The notes under the pieces were generated by a model, which saw only the letters and a list, made by a program, of their open reading frames with translations, searched no databases and was not told the origin of the DNA. Both the position numbers and the translations under genes were made by a program. Below are positions 35,619-44,577 of a DNA stretch of 54,710 nt, piece by piece (position 1 is the stretch's first letter; every line of letters begins with the position of its first letter). The stretch comes from an uncultured Muribaculaceae bacterium (GTDB lineage Bacteria > Bacteroidota > Bacteroidia > Bacteroidales > Muribaculaceae): assembly GCA_947386115.1 (NCBI GenBank), contig CANDNO010000012.1, positions 1 through 54,710 of the forward strand, written 5' to 3'.

Positions 35619-36092
35619 ATGAAAATACAACTATGTGTCGTAGGAAAGACCTCAACCCCCTATATAATAACCGGTATTGAGGCTTATGTCTCGAGGCTTA
35701 AACACTATATACCTTTTGAGCTTAAAACTGTTGCCGATATAAAAAACACTCGCCGTCTCACTGAAGACCAGCAACGTGTGGCTGAAGGCGATCTCATTCT
35801 GTCGGGCGTGCAGCCGGGCGATTATGTGGTGCTTCTCGACGAGCGCGGCAAGGAGTTTACATCGAGAGAGTTCTCGCAATTCATAGAAAAGCGCATGGCT
35901 ACCATCTCGAGAAACATCATATTTGTAGTAGGTGGTCCTTACGGGTTCTCGAAAGCGGTATATGATCGTGCCGACGATAAGATATCGCTGTCGCGCATGA
36001 CATTTTCACACGAGATGGTTCGACTGTTTTTTGTCGAACAACTGTATCGAGCCATGACAATACTTAAAGGAGAACCATATCATCACGATTAA
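35619..36092 (+). CDS. rlmH: 23S rRNA (pseudouridine-1915-N3)-methyltransferase
   Basis: A 157-residue SPOUT-family methyltransferase of normal RlmH length. The SAM-binding knot region holds VVLLDERGKEFTS (about 71-83) and FVVGGPYGFSKAV (about 104-117), and the C-terminal part LSRMTFSHEMVRLFFVEQLYRA ends GEPYHHD. It methylates pseudouridine 1915 of 23S rRNA helix 69 in the intact ribosome. It is the first gene of the plus-strand run that continues with the two small lipoprotein genes. Confidence 0.95.
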   Translation: MKIQLCVVGKTSTPYIITGIEAYVSRLKHYIPFELKTVADIKNTRRLTEDQQRVAEGDLILSGVQPGDYVVLLDERGKEFTSREFSQFIEKRMATISRNIIFVVGGPYGFSKAVYDRADDKISLSRMTFSHEMVRLFFVEQLYRAMTILKGEPYHHD

Positions 36093-36101
36093 ATTAAGAA
36101 T

Positions 36102-36308
36102 ATGATTATGAATAAAATTGTTTTACTTTTTGCTTTGATTGGAGTGTTAATTGCAACAAGTTGCGGACGTCGTCATGATGAATATCCGGAGCGAGATGTC
36201 GTTGAGGACGCAGTTTATAATTATGACGGATATTATGACGACACTTGTGCCGTAGAAGAAGTTTATGATGTTGAAGCCGTTGAAGTTACCGATTCGGTGG
36301 CTTGGTAA
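36102..36308 (+). CDS. Small acidic lipoprotein, partial paralogue of the next gene
   Basis: A 68-residue protein with a lipoprotein signal ending ATSC (Cys21), then GRRHDEYPERDVVEDAVYNY and a Tyr/Asp/Glu-rich tail. The segment just after the Cys matches that of the TonB-type lipoprotein encoded next (R-H-x-E-Y-x-E-R-x-x-x-E-x-AV), so it looks like a duplicated N-terminus without the TonB domain. It lies 9 bases after rlmH and 16 before the next gene. Predicted to be lipid-anchored; function unknown. It could be a decoy, partner or remnant of the TonB lipoprotein. Confidence 0.7.
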   Translation: MIMNKIVLLFALIGVLIATSCGRRHDEYPERDVVEDAVYNYDGYYDDTCAVEEVYDVEAVEVTDSVAW

Positions 36309-36324
36309 ACAAGCTCTTAGAATT

Positions 36325-36966
36325 ATGAAGTATAATTATATGACCGTTCTGCTGGCGGTTGCAATAATATCGTCGGGTTGTGTCAATCGCCACCGAGAGT
36401 ATGATGAACGTGAAACAACCGAGGAAGCGGTTGAAGTAATCGAAGTCACGGCTGTCGACGTTATAGAGGAGTGCGCAGATACTGTTGCCGAAGCAACCGA
36501 TGTGTTTGATACAGAGGTAGTAGTCGTAGAAGATCCAGTTGTAGTAGTTGAGGAAACTCCCGTTGTGGAAGAGCAACCTAAGTCAATTAAATGTGAGAGT
36601 TCAGAGGATATCATAGTTACTGAAGAAGAAACTGCCTCTGATTCAAATGATAAGGTATATGATGCTGCTGAACAGATGCCCTCATTCCCCGGCGGTGATG
36701 CCGCGATGATGAAATTTCTGTCAGGTAACATCCGTTACCCGGAGATGGCGGCACAGAACGGCATCCAGGGAACCGTGATACTGCAATTTGTCGTGAAGAA
36801 AGATGGCTCGATAGGCGAAGTTAAAGTTGTTCGCTCAAAGGACCCTGATCTCGACCGTGAAGCTGTGCGTGTCGTGAAATCTTTCCCGCGATTCAATCCC
36901 GGCTATATGGACGGCGAGGCTGTCAACACATGGTTTACCCTACCCGTTCGTTTTAAACTACAGTAA
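36325..36966 (+). CDS. Lipoprotein with TonB C-terminal domain and acidic linker
   Basis: A 213-residue protein. The start at 36325 places a lipoprotein signal (ISSGC, Cys19). The earlier in-frame start at 36265 overlaps the previous gene and would bury the signal, so it is rejected. After Cys19 comes a linker (about 20-115) very rich in Glu, Val and Asp, with Pro in VEDPVVVVEETPVVEEQP. Then a TonB C-terminal domain follows (about 117-213: FPGGDAAMMKFLS, RYPEMAAQNGIQGTVILQF, REAVRVVKSFPRFNPG). A normal TonB has an N-terminal inner-membrane helix and a Lys/Pro-rich spacer; here the anchor is a lipid and the spacer is acidic. Co-transcribed with a paralogous small lipoprotein. Confidence 0.8.
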   Translation: MKYNYMTVLLAVAIISSGCVNRHREYDERETTEEAVEVIEVTAVDVIEECADTVAEATDVFDTEVVVVEDPVVVVEETPVVEEQPKSIKCESSEDIIVTEEETASDSNDKVYDAAEQMPSFPGGDAAMMKFLSGNIRYPEMAAQNGIQGTVILQFVVKKDGSIGEVKVVRSKDPDLDREAVRVVKSFPRFNPGYMDGEAVNTWFTLPVRFKLQ

Positions 36967-36982
36967 ACTCGGGTATCTGTAT

Positions 36983-37014
36983 TTGACAACACATGATTTG
37001 CATGCGGTTGTCAA
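36983..37014. terminator. Bidirectional hairpin between convergent genes
   Basis: TTGACAAC and GTTGTCAA form an 8-bp outer stem enclosing an inner CATG/CATG pair around ATTTG. It lies between the TonB-type lipoprotein gene and the convergent TPR gene. The flanks hold only short T-runs, so efficiency is uncertain. Confidence 0.6.
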
Positions 37015-37022
37015 TTAGTTGA

Positions 37023-39227
37023 TTACCGCTCTGTGTAGCTGATGGCGTCTACTATCAGCGGGATGATGTCGGGATCAAGTCCCATGTAGCTGAACGCCTC
37101 GACGTCATTGTTGAGTTTCTCGGCAAAATCATCAAGTGTACTACCGTTCTGGGCTATACATAGTTTGTAATAGTTCAGAGCGTTGTTGTCATCGGCCATA
37201 GCGAGCGACAGGTGTCCCATGTTCAAGTAATCGTCGGCTGTGGGATTGGATGATAGCAACTCGTCATACAATTTGCGGGCTTTTTCAAATTCACGTTGCA
37301 TCATAAGGCACCATGCAAGCTGACGGCGACCGCGCTGTGACTTTTCATCAAGATAGTTTACCTTATAATAATATTTGGCAGCTTTGGCAAACTGTCCCAT
37401 CTCAAGATAGCAGTTGCCTATCGACATGGCGGTGGCAATTGATTCTCCGTTCTCTTTCTCGACAATACGCTTATAGTACGAAAGCGCCTCTTTGGGGTTG
37501 CCAAGCATACGGTGGCAAAGCGCAATGTGACGTAGTGTCCACAGGCTGTCGGCACTTAGCAGCTCGGCCTGTTCATAATACTTAAGTGCTTGGGTATAGT
37601 CATTATCCCGCTCATAGCAGTATCCCATCTTTTCAAACAGCTGTATATCGGGGTACGAAAGGGATTCTATGGCCTTAAAAAGGCTGAGGGCATCGGCATA
37701 ATACTGATGCTTGAAATAGAACTCGGCAATAGTCTGCAAGCTCTCTATGTCGTTGAATTCTTTGCTGATAGCCGGAACTGTCACGAGGTTGAGATCGAGA
37801 ATGAACGGATCCTTGAATTCGCTTTTGCGTCGGAACAGTTTGAAGAAGCGGTAAAGGTCCTGGACATAACGGTTCATGACCGAGGCGCGTTTTTTCGCTC
37901 CTGTTTCAATCGATGAGTTCTGTATTTCAAGCAGCCCGTCGACCTGTGAGTTAAGCTGAGTCTTGAGCATCTCACGCTGTGATGCCGGGATGTTTCGCAA
38001 CGATAATACGAAAGAGTATTTATCGCTATTGCAGAATATAGGCGTGTTTTCGAGGACACGTACCATGTCTCCGAGTTCTTCGGGCACGAGTGCTACCTCC
38101 GATCGCTCGGTATGGAAAGGCATGAACCAGTTGGATATATCGTTGAAGAACGGGAATGATTTAAGGTGGGCAAATGTCGACATGAACACGTCGCCTCCTT
38201 CGAGCTGTATTTCGAACAGCTTTTTCATTTTTTCGGCTATGCCCGATTTTTCAAGCATTTCCTGCCACTCGGGATTTATGTCGAGGTCGGTTATGTCGGT
38301 ATTGGGGTTGTCGGGATTTGTGAAACGTTTGGTTATCTCGGGACGTAGTTTCATCATCTCCGGCACTACTTCTTCCTGCATGGTGCGGGTTATACGCTCG
38401 GTGTCTCGGGCTCTGACAAGTTCGAGGAAAGCATCACGCAGATCATTATGCCATGTCATATTGTCAGACAATAGTTTCAGGCGTGCTATGACCTGAGGAT
38501 CGAGCGTGCGGTCGCGATACATATATAATGTAACGGCAAGTGCAATCACGGCTACGGGCGCTATATTGTCATCGCCGGCCTCGTAGGCATCGATAAGCAG
38601 CAGTATGCGTCGGGGATCATAATACTCGAGTGCGCCAAGTAGTAATGCCGATATGATGAACTGCTTGAAGCGGTTGTAATATCGGTCGGATTTGAAAACG
38701 GCCGACAGTGATTCATAATCCTCATTGGTCAGCGGCATGGCTGTCCACAGCAGGTTAAACAGGTCACGCTCGAGTGTTTCACGCTTACGGCGATTTTCCA
38801 TGCTCTGGGGGCAGTCGGGCATCAGGTGGGCTCCGGTATTCCAGTAATCATTGTTGAGGGTGTCATATTTACGAATAAGGGATGTAACCGAATCCTTCAA
38901 TGACTGGTTGATATAGCGAAGTGTATTATAATATAATGTAGGCGACTCATTGGTGAGGGCGTGGCGCTCGAGCTTGTCGAGCAGTCGGTTCATTGACGCC
39001 ACTATCCCCGCATATACCTTTTGGCGCGATGGGTCGGCTATGCCCCTCATGGCATAGTCAAGCATATATCTATACGATTCTTCGAGCCGGCCTATCTCGT
39101 CGGTAATCTCCCACGTCATCTGCTGCTCTGAAAATGACCTCATTTTCTTAAACGCGATGGCCAGACGACCCGAATTGATTGCCGACAGTATATTATTTTT
39201 TTTGGAGTAAATATCTTGATTTTTCAT
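37023..39227 (-). CDS. Large tetratricopeptide-repeat protein
   Basis: A 734-residue cytoplasmic protein without a signal peptide. The C-terminal half contains TPR units (about 530-690: FYFKHQYYADALSLFKAIE, YDIQLFEKMGYCYERDNDYT, ALKYYEQAELLSADSLWTL, FAKAAKYYYKVNYLDEKSQ). The N-terminal half (about 1-330) is helical and unassigned, and includes a stretch resembling TPR-like helices in several Bacteroidota proteins. Such proteins usually act as scaffolds. It is convergent with the TonB-type lipoprotein gene and divergent from glutamate dehydrogenase. No clear promoter is visible in the AT-rich region upstream. Confidence 0.75.
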   Translation of the reverse strand: MKNQDIYSKKNNILSAINSGRLAIAFKKMRSFSEQQMTWEITDEIGRLEESYRYMLDYAMRGIADPSRQKVYAGIVASMNRLLDKLERHALTNESPTLYYNTLRYINQSLKDSVTSLIRKYDTLNNDYWNTGAHLMPDCPQSMENRRKRETLERDLFNLLWTAMPLTNEDYESLSAVFKSDRYYNRFKQFIISALLLGALEYYDPRRILLLIDAYEAGDDNIAPVAVIALAVTLYMYRDRTLDPQVIARLKLLSDNMTWHNDLRDAFLELVRARDTERITRTMQEEVVPEMMKLRPEITKRFTNPDNPNTDITDLDINPEWQEMLEKSGIAEKMKKLFEIQLEGGDVFMSTFAHLKSFPFFNDISNWFMPFHTERSEVALVPEELGDMVRVLENTPIFCNSDKYSFVLSLRNIPASQREMLKTQLNSQVDGLLEIQNSSIETGAKKRASVMNRYVQDLYRFFKLFRRKSEFKDPFILDLNLVTVPAISKEFNDIESLQTIAEFYFKHQYYADALSLFKAIESLSYPDIQLFEKMGYCYERDNDYTQALKYYEQAELLSADSLWTLRHIALCHRMLGNPKEALSYYKRIVEKENGESIATAMSIGNCYLEMGQFAKAAKYYYKVNYLDEKSQRGRRQLAWCLMMQREFEKARKLYDELLSSNPTADDYLNMGHLSLAMADDNNALNYYKLCIAQNGSTLDDFAEKLNNDVEAFSYMGLDPDIIPLIVDAISYTER

Positions 39228-39329
39228 AAAATTGAAAGCGTTTTCTGTTTAAACAACTATGGTTGCAAAAATCTTGCCAAATAAAGTGAAATATTGATTT
39301 TTAGGCAAGGAGAACTTAAAAAAATTTTT

Positions 39330-39360
39330 TTTGTTTTTCAATATATAAAATATATTTTTG
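39330..39360 (+). promoter_or_regulatory. Promoter for the glutamate dehydrogenase gene
   Basis: TTTG (39330-39333), a 19-bp spacer and TATTTTTG (39353-39360) in a very AT-rich stretch with an A/T tract upstream, as expected for a strongly expressed gene. Transcription would start near 39366, 28 bases before the ATG at 39394. It overlaps the alternative TTG start at 39358, which is therefore rejected. Confidence 0.8.
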
Positions 39361-39393
39361 CATTTAGATAATGAACTAAACATAGTTTACGAT

Positions 39394-40731
39394 ATGGATA
39401 TCAACAAAATCATGAGCGACCTGGAGGCTAAACATCCGGGCGAGAAGGAATATCTTCAGGCAGTGAAAGAAGTCCTGCTGTCGGTGGGTGACGTTTATAA
39501 TCAGCACCCCGAGTTTGAGCGTAACAAAATTATCGAGCGTATGGTAGAGCCCGATCGTATTGTCACTTTCCGTGTGACATGGATCGACGATAAGGGTGAA
39601 ATCCAGAACAACATCGGTTATCGTGTGCAGTTTAACAATGCCATTGGCCCGTACAAAGGCGGCATTCGTTTCCATGCTTCGGTTAACCTGTCGATTCTTA
39701 AGTTCCTCGGCTTCGAGCAGACTTTCAAAAATGCTCTTACAACCCTTCCCATGGGTGGTGCCAAGGGTGGCAGTGATTTTTCACCCCGTGGCAAGAGCGA
39801 TCGCGAGATCATGCGTTTCTGTCAGGCATTCATCCTGTGCTTGTGGAAGAATCTTGGTCCCGACCGTGACGTGCCCGCAGGCGATATAGGCGTAGGTGGT
39901 CGCGAAGTGGGTTATATGTATGGCATGTACAAAAAACTCGTCGACGAGAACACCGGTACATTCACCGGCAAGGGCCTCAGCTTTGGCGGTTCTCGCATAC
40001 GTCCCGAGGCTACAGGTTTCGGTGCACTCTACTTCGTTCAGGATATCCTTAAACGCCAGAACGAGACAATGGAAGGAAAGACTGTCGCTATCTCGGGCTT
40101 CGGCAACGTGGCTTGGGGTGCTGCCCTCAAGGCTACCGAGCTTGGCGCCAAGGTCGTTACAATTTCAGGTCCCGACGGTTATATCTATGATCCCGAAGGT
40201 ATCAAGGGCGAGAAGATTGACTACATGCTCGAACTCCGTTCGTCGGGCGAGGATATCGTAGCTCCTTATGCCGAGAAATATCCCGAGGCAACATTCTTCC
40301 CCGGCAAGAAACCCTGGGTACAGAAAGTCGACATCGCTCTGCCCTGCGCTACTCAGAACGAGGTGAACGGTGATGACGCTAAAGATCTCCTCAACAATGG
40401 TGTTAAGCTCGTTGCAGAGGTGTCAAACATGGGTTGTACTCCCGAGGCTATCGATGCATTCATCGCCGCACGTATCACATATGCCCCCGGTAAGGCTGTT
40501 AACGCAGGAGGTGTTGCCACTTCGGGTCTCGAGATGAGCCAGAACGCCGAGCATCTGCAGTGGTCGGCTGCCGAGGTTGATGCAAAACTCCACGAGATCA
40601 TGCACAATATTCACCAGCAGTGTGTTGAGCATGGCACCGAGCCCGACGGTTATGTCAACTACATGAAGGGCGCTAACATAGCCGGATTCATGAAGGTTGC
40701 CGACGCTATGATGGCTCAAGGTGTAATCTAA
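39394..40731 (+). CDS. gdhA: NADP-type glutamate dehydrogenase (hexameric class)
   Basis: A 445-residue enzyme of normal small-hexameric GDH length from the ATG at 39394. It has the substrate site GPYKGGIRFHASV and PMGGAKGGSDF (Lys in GAKGG), the DVPAGDIGVGGREVGYM region, the dinucleotide fold ISGFGNVAWG, and the C-terminal ARITYAPGKAVNAGGVATSGLEMSQN. It interconverts 2-oxoglutarate, ammonia and glutamate, the main ammonia-assimilating reaction in many Bacteroidales. The cofactor is most likely NADPH, from the similarity rather than a decisive residue. It has a strong promoter and terminator. Confidence 0.93.
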   Translation: MDINKIMSDLEAKHPGEKEYLQAVKEVLLSVGDVYNQHPEFERNKIIERMVEPDRIVTFRVTWIDDKGEIQNNIGYRVQFNNAIGPYKGGIRFHASVNLSILKFLGFEQTFKNALTTLPMGGAKGGSDFSPRGKSDREIMRFCQAFILCLWKNLGPDRDVPAGDIGVGGREVGYMYGMYKKLVDENTGTFTGKGLSFGGSRIRPEATGFGALYFVQDILKRQNETMEGKTVAISGFGNVAWGAALKATELGAKVVTISGPDGYIYDPEGIKGEKIDYMLELRSSGEDIVAPYAEKYPEATFFPGKKPWVQKVDIALPCATQNEVNGDDAKDLLNNGVKLVAEVSNMGCTPEAIDAFIAARITYAPGKAVNAGGVATSGLEMSQNAEHLQWSAAEVDAKLHEIMHNIHQQCVEHGTEPDGYVNYMKGANIAGFMKVADAMMAQGVI

Positions 40732-40772
40732 AGCGTAATAAGCAGATACATAGTATTATATATAAATAGTTT

Positions 40773-40807
40773 AAAAAGCCGGTTCCCGACGGAATCGGCT
40801 TTTTTTA
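40773..40807 (+). terminator. Terminator after the glutamate dehydrogenase gene
   Basis: AAAGCCGGTTCC and GGAATCGGCTTT form a long stem (with a G-T wobble) around CGAC, followed by seven T's. It lies about 40 bases past the stop. Confidence 0.9.
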
Positions 40808-40859
40808 ATTAATAGCAAAAATTTTTATAAATATTCGGTGTTTATTCATTTATTTGGAT

Positions 40860-40867
40860 TATATTTG
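40860..40867 (+). promoter_or_regulatory. Candidate -7 element for the DUF6377 regulator gene
   Basis: TATATTTG (40860-40867) is a full -7 match. The best upstream partner, TTCG (40834-40837), is 22 bp away and imperfect. Transcription would start near 40873, leaving a leader of about 75 bases before 40949. Confidence 0.45.
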
Positions 40868-40948
40868 GCGTTGAATTATTAAACGCATTATATATTAAGT
40901 AAATAGTACACCTGCTCACGGCGCCATGTGCTTTAATGACAAATCGAG

Positions 40949-42520
40949 ATGGATGCTTTCCGTAGAATATTTGCACTCATAACATCGGCTTTGATTTCGA
41001 TAATCTCGGTCGAGGCTGTGGTGTATGATGTTGACGGAGCGTTGGATCGTCTTGATGATGCAGTGGCCAATCGGTCTGAATATTATAACAGGCGTGTATC
41101 GCAGATTGATTCCATCATCAATTCATACTCAGGAAGTTCGGTGAAAGAACACTTGCTTAATCTTGAGCGCATAGGTGACGAATACTCCCTTTTTAATAAT
41201 GATTCGGCATTGTTTTATTTCAGGGATGGATTCTATGATGCAGTCAAAGCGGGGTGTGACTCGATGGAAACTGTTTTCAGGCTTAAGCTCATTGCCCACT
41301 TGCCTATAGCCGGTTTTGTGGATTATGCTTCAAATATATATGAACGTATTGATACGGCCGGCATGTCAAACGACATGAAGTTTCTGTATTATGAATCGGG
41401 ACGCAGGATGAACTACTTTATCGCTCTTATCTATGAGTCCCATCCACAGGAACATCGCCGCTGGACATCACGTATTACCGATTGCCAGCTGAATATGATA
41501 AAATATCAGGATCCCGGTTCAGACAGGTATCTGAAGAATCTTGGCGATTATTATTTTATCACCAACGAGCAGGGTAAAGCCTGGGACTTGCTTGTTGACC
41601 TGCTTGACCGCCTCGACCCTAACAGCGAGGTGTATGCCAGTACAGCTGAGGTACTTGCCGATATCTCTGAACAGCGAGGGGATGTCGAAGCTCAGAAATA
41701 TTATCTTGCCTTGGCGGCAAGTTCCGACATTTATTCCGCTGCACGTGAAGTATCGGCGTTACAGAAACTCGCGGCTTTGCTTTTTAAAGAGAATGATGTG
41801 TATCGTGCCTACGAGTACATGTCGGTGGCGCTCGAGAATGCGACCGACTGCTGTGCATTGGCACGAATTATGGAAATATCGCCGCAGTTGCCAATTATAA
41901 CCGCCGCACATAACAAGCTCATGGACTGGTGGACGGTTGCTTATGCGATAATTATTGTAATCCTGGTTTCATGTATCGTTGTAATTATCCTGTTTGCGTA
42001 TTTTTTGGTGAGGCACTTGAAGCGCATGCGTGTAATGCAGTCACACCTCCTTGAGGCCAACAGGGCTAAGGAAGTTTACATAAGCCAGTTTATGGTTCTT
42101 TGCTCGTTGTATATGGATAAACTCACGCAGTTTAACAATCTCGTGAGCCGTAAAATCAGTTCGGGACAGACCGATGAGCTATATAAATTCACAAAATCGG
42201 GTAAATTCATTGAAGAACAGACTCATGACTTCCATGCCATTTTTGATGAAGCCTTTTTGCACATATATCCCGCTTTTGTAGAAGATGTAAACGGACTGCT
42301 TCTATCCGGTGAAAAGATAGTACTGAAAGAGGGTGAGCGTCTTAACACCGACCTGCGCATTCTCGCCTGCCAGCGTCTTGGCCTGTTTGATGCCAACCGT
42401 ATCGCTCAGATTTTGAACTACTCGGTAAATACAATCTACGCGTATCGCAACCGTTTACGCAAACGCGCAATTAGCCCCGATACATTTGACTCGGATTTGA
42501 TGAGCCTCGGCTACAGATAA
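40949..42520 (+). CDS. DUF6377 family membrane-tethered transcriptional regulator
   Basis: A 523-residue protein with an N-terminal hydrophobic signal or anchor (about 6-24). A periplasmic helical region follows (about 25-320), with TPR-like pairs such as SEVYASTAEVLADISEQRGDVEAQKYYLALAA. Then come one membrane helix (about 326-352, WWTVAYAIIIVILVSCIVVI), a helical linker, and a C-terminal LuxR/HTH-like segment (CQRLGLFDANRIAQILNYSVNTIYAYRNRLRKRA). That order matches the DUF6377 family of Bacteroidota single-chain regulators, which bind DNA at the cytoplasmic membrane. The signal it senses is unknown. Being next to glutamate dehydrogenase could reflect nitrogen control, but only position suggests this. 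Confidence 0.8.
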   Translation: MDAFRRIFALITSALISIISVEAVVYDVDGALDRLDDAVANRSEYYNRRVSQIDSIINSYSGSSVKEHLLNLERIGDEYSLFNNDSALFYFRDGFYDAVKAGCDSMETVFRLKLIAHLPIAGFVDYASNIYERIDTAGMSNDMKFLYYESGRRMNYFIALIYESHPQEHRRWTSRITDCQLNMIKYQDPGSDRYLKNLGDYYFITNEQGKAWDLLVDLLDRLDPNSEVYASTAEVLADISEQRGDVEAQKYYLALAASSDIYSAAREVSALQKLAALLFKENDVYRAYEYMSVALENATDCCALARIMEISPQLPIITAAHNKLMDWWTVAYAIIIVILVSCIVVIILFAYFLVRHLKRMRVMQSHLLEANRAKEVYISQFMVLCSLYMDKLTQFNNLVSRKISSGQTDELYKFTKSGKFIEEQTHDFHAIFDEAFLHIYPAFVEDVNGLLLSGEKIVLKEGERLNTDLRILACQRLGLFDANRIAQILNYSVNTIYAYRNRLRKRAISPDTFDSDLMSLGYR

Positions 42521-42533
42521 TACGCTCCACTGT

Positions 42534-44453
42534 TCAGAACGACCGTATAAGAGTCTCGGTATCTATTATTTTCAATACTAATAATCCGTCGGGGGTATAG
42601 GTCGGAGTAGGCAGTGAGAACAGATCGCTCATAAGGTGCTCCATATCTTCGGCCGACAGGTTTTGTCCGCTTTTTATCGCGGTTGACTTTGCCATTGAGA
42701 GCGCGATATCGCGTTCGATCTCATCTTTCGCGTCGGTGCCGCGGGTTGCAATCGTGTCAATGATTCCGCTGAGCAGTTCTATCGGGTTCGACTCGGCTAT
42801 TATTGCCGGCAATCCGTTAATCGCCCAGTTGCCTTTGCTTATTTTTGCCAGGTCAAATCCTATCTCGGCGAGGCGTGGTTGTATATCAGTCAGAGTTACT
42901 TCCTGTGCCGGAGTAACGTTGATTACCTCGGGGAAAATCAAAGATTGAGTAGCATGAGTCGATGATTTCACTTCTTTCAGATACCGTTCAAAAAGCACCC
43001 TTACGTGAGCGCGGTGTTGGTCGATGATAAGCAGTCCCGACCGTGCCGGCGACAGTATATACTTGTTTTTGAACTGTATGACCGAATTGAAGTCTGCAAT
43101 ATGGCTTTGGCTGTCATCAAACAGTTCTTTTTCCTCCGGCTGCTCCTCGGCGGGCATGCTGCTGAGTGTAAGCTCCTGACTTCCTGACCCTGAATCCTCG
43201 CTGCCGTTCCATCGACTGTAAAGCTTGTCCCAGTCGTCGAAAGTAGCCTTGGTATCTTTCTTCCAGTTCAGCGCCGACGATTTTACACCTCCACCTATAT
43301 GGCTGCTACGTACGGCCACCGGGTTGGATACCTGCTGCGTCTGTTCAAACGGATTGTAATCAACCGGGTTCTCGCCTATATCGAGACCGCCGGTGAGATT
43401 CGGTGCAAAAGCAGGAATCTCAGGTACTTCGTCGGCCGAGAAATCCATTGCCGGGGCAACATTGAATTTTCCGAGCGATTCGCGCACGGCTGCCTCAAGT
43501 ATCTGCCATATAGCCTGTTCGTTTTCAAACTTGATCTCGTTTTTGGTAGGATGTATGTTGACGTCGATAGTGGCGGGGTCGACTTCAAAATTGATGAAAT
43601 AGTTGGGTTGTACATCCGGCCCTATCAGTTTGTCATAGCATGCCATGATGGCTTTGTGGAAATACGGGTGACGCATATTGCGACCGTTGACAAAGAAATA
43701 TTGCAGCCAGTTGCGTTTGCGTGCCCCCTCGGGGAGACCTACAAAGCCGTTTATCTTAACGAGCGATGTCGCTGTCTCTACGGGTAATAACTGGCGCTCG
43801 ACCGCTTTGCCGAACAGCTGCCCTATACGCTGCTTGAGACTGCCCGGCACAAGCTGGTGCATAATGCTGTCGTTGTGCATAAGCAGCAGTTCGTGATTGG
43901 GGTTTACCAAGGCAAGGCGTTCAAATTCATGTGCTATATTGGCCAGCTCGACCGAATCCTTTTTGAGAAATTTGCGGCGTGCCGGAACGTTGAAGAACAG
44001 ATTCTTGACGCTGAGACTCGTGCCCGGAGTACATGCCTCAGGCTCCTGCGACTCAACTTTGGAACCATTGATACACAGGCGTGTGCCTATGTTGTCGTCA
44101 CGTCTCATTGTGCGAAGTTCCACCTGCGAGACAGCCGCTATCGACGCCAGAGCCTCTCCGCGAAAGCCCATGGTGCTCAGGGCAAACAGGTCGGCTGCAT
44201 TCCTTATCTTTGATGTCGAGTGGCGTTCAAATGCCAGGCGTGCGTCGGTATCGCTCATGCCCGAACCGTTGTCGACAACCTGAATGAGCGTGCGGCCAGC
44301 ATCTTTAAGAATAATCTTTATGGTTGATGCACCTGCGTCGACTGCATTCTCAACAAGCTCTTTAACCACCGATGCGGGGCGTTGTATAACCTCACCGGCA
44401 GCTATCTGGTTGGCAACCGAGTCGGGCAGTAGTCTTATTATATCGTTTTTCAT
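42534..44453 (-). CDS. mutL: DNA mismatch repair protein MutL
   Basis: A 639-residue MutL, begun at the ATG at 44453 because residues before it are not MutL-like and overlap the promoter. The N-terminal GHKL ATPase (about 1-330) has VANQIAAGEVIQRPASVVKE, ENAVDAGA and TMGFRGEALASI. The dimerisation domain is at the C-terminus (about 440-639) and contains DQHRAHVRVLFERYL. The endonuclease motif in this region is DQHA(x)2E(x)4E; here it reads DQHR, with Val where the first Glu is expected, so nicking activity is in doubt. MutL couples mismatch recognition by MutS to strand incision. Confidence 0.94.
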   Translation of the reverse strand: MKNDIIRLLPDSVANQIAAGEVIQRPASVVKELVENAVDAGASTIKIILKDAGRTLIQVVDNGSGMSDTDARLAFERHSTSKIRNAADLFALSTMGFRGEALASIAAVSQVELRTMRRDDNIGTRLCINGSKVESQEPEACTPGTSLSVKNLFFNVPARRKFLKKDSVELANIAHEFERLALVNPNHELLLMHNDSIMHQLVPGSLKQRIGQLFGKAVERQLLPVETATSLVKINGFVGLPEGARKRNWLQYFFVNGRNMRHPYFHKAIMACYDKLIGPDVQPNYFINFEVDPATIDVNIHPTKNEIKFENEQAIWQILEAAVRESLGKFNVAPAMDFSADEVPEIPAFAPNLTGGLDIGENPVDYNPFEQTQQVSNPVAVRSSHIGGGVKSSALNWKKDTKATFDDWDKLYSRWNGSEDSGSGSQELTLSSMPAEEQPEEKELFDDSQSHIADFNSVIQFKNKYILSPARSGLLIIDQHRAHVRVLFERYLKEVKSSTHATQSLIFPEVINVTPAQEVTLTDIQPRLAEIGFDLAKISKGNWAINGLPAIIAESNPIELLSGIIDTIATRGTDAKDEIERDIALSMAKSTAIKSGQNLSAEDMEHLMSDLFSLPTPTYTPDGLLVLKIIDTETLIRSF

Positions 44454-44479
44454 ATCTGTCTTCAGTATTCCGGAACATT

Positions 44480-44511
44480 CAAAAGTACAACATATCAGCA
44501 GCATGAACAAA
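44480..44511 (-). promoter_or_regulatory. Promoter for mutL
   Basis: On the minus strand, TTTG (44511-44508), a 20-bp spacer and TACTTTTG (44487-44480), a full match. Transcription would start near 44474, about 21 bases before the ATG at 44453. Confidence 0.75.
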
Positions 44512-44577
44512 CACCTGTTGATAATTAATCGTAATTGTAAAAAACTCACTAACTTTGTAATGTTATATATCCATTAT

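Noticed and set aside
44284-44577. N-terminal extension of the ATP-grasp-like frame
   Set aside because: Antisense to the mutL start region and crossing the mutL promoter. The ATG at 44578 begins the homologous sequence.
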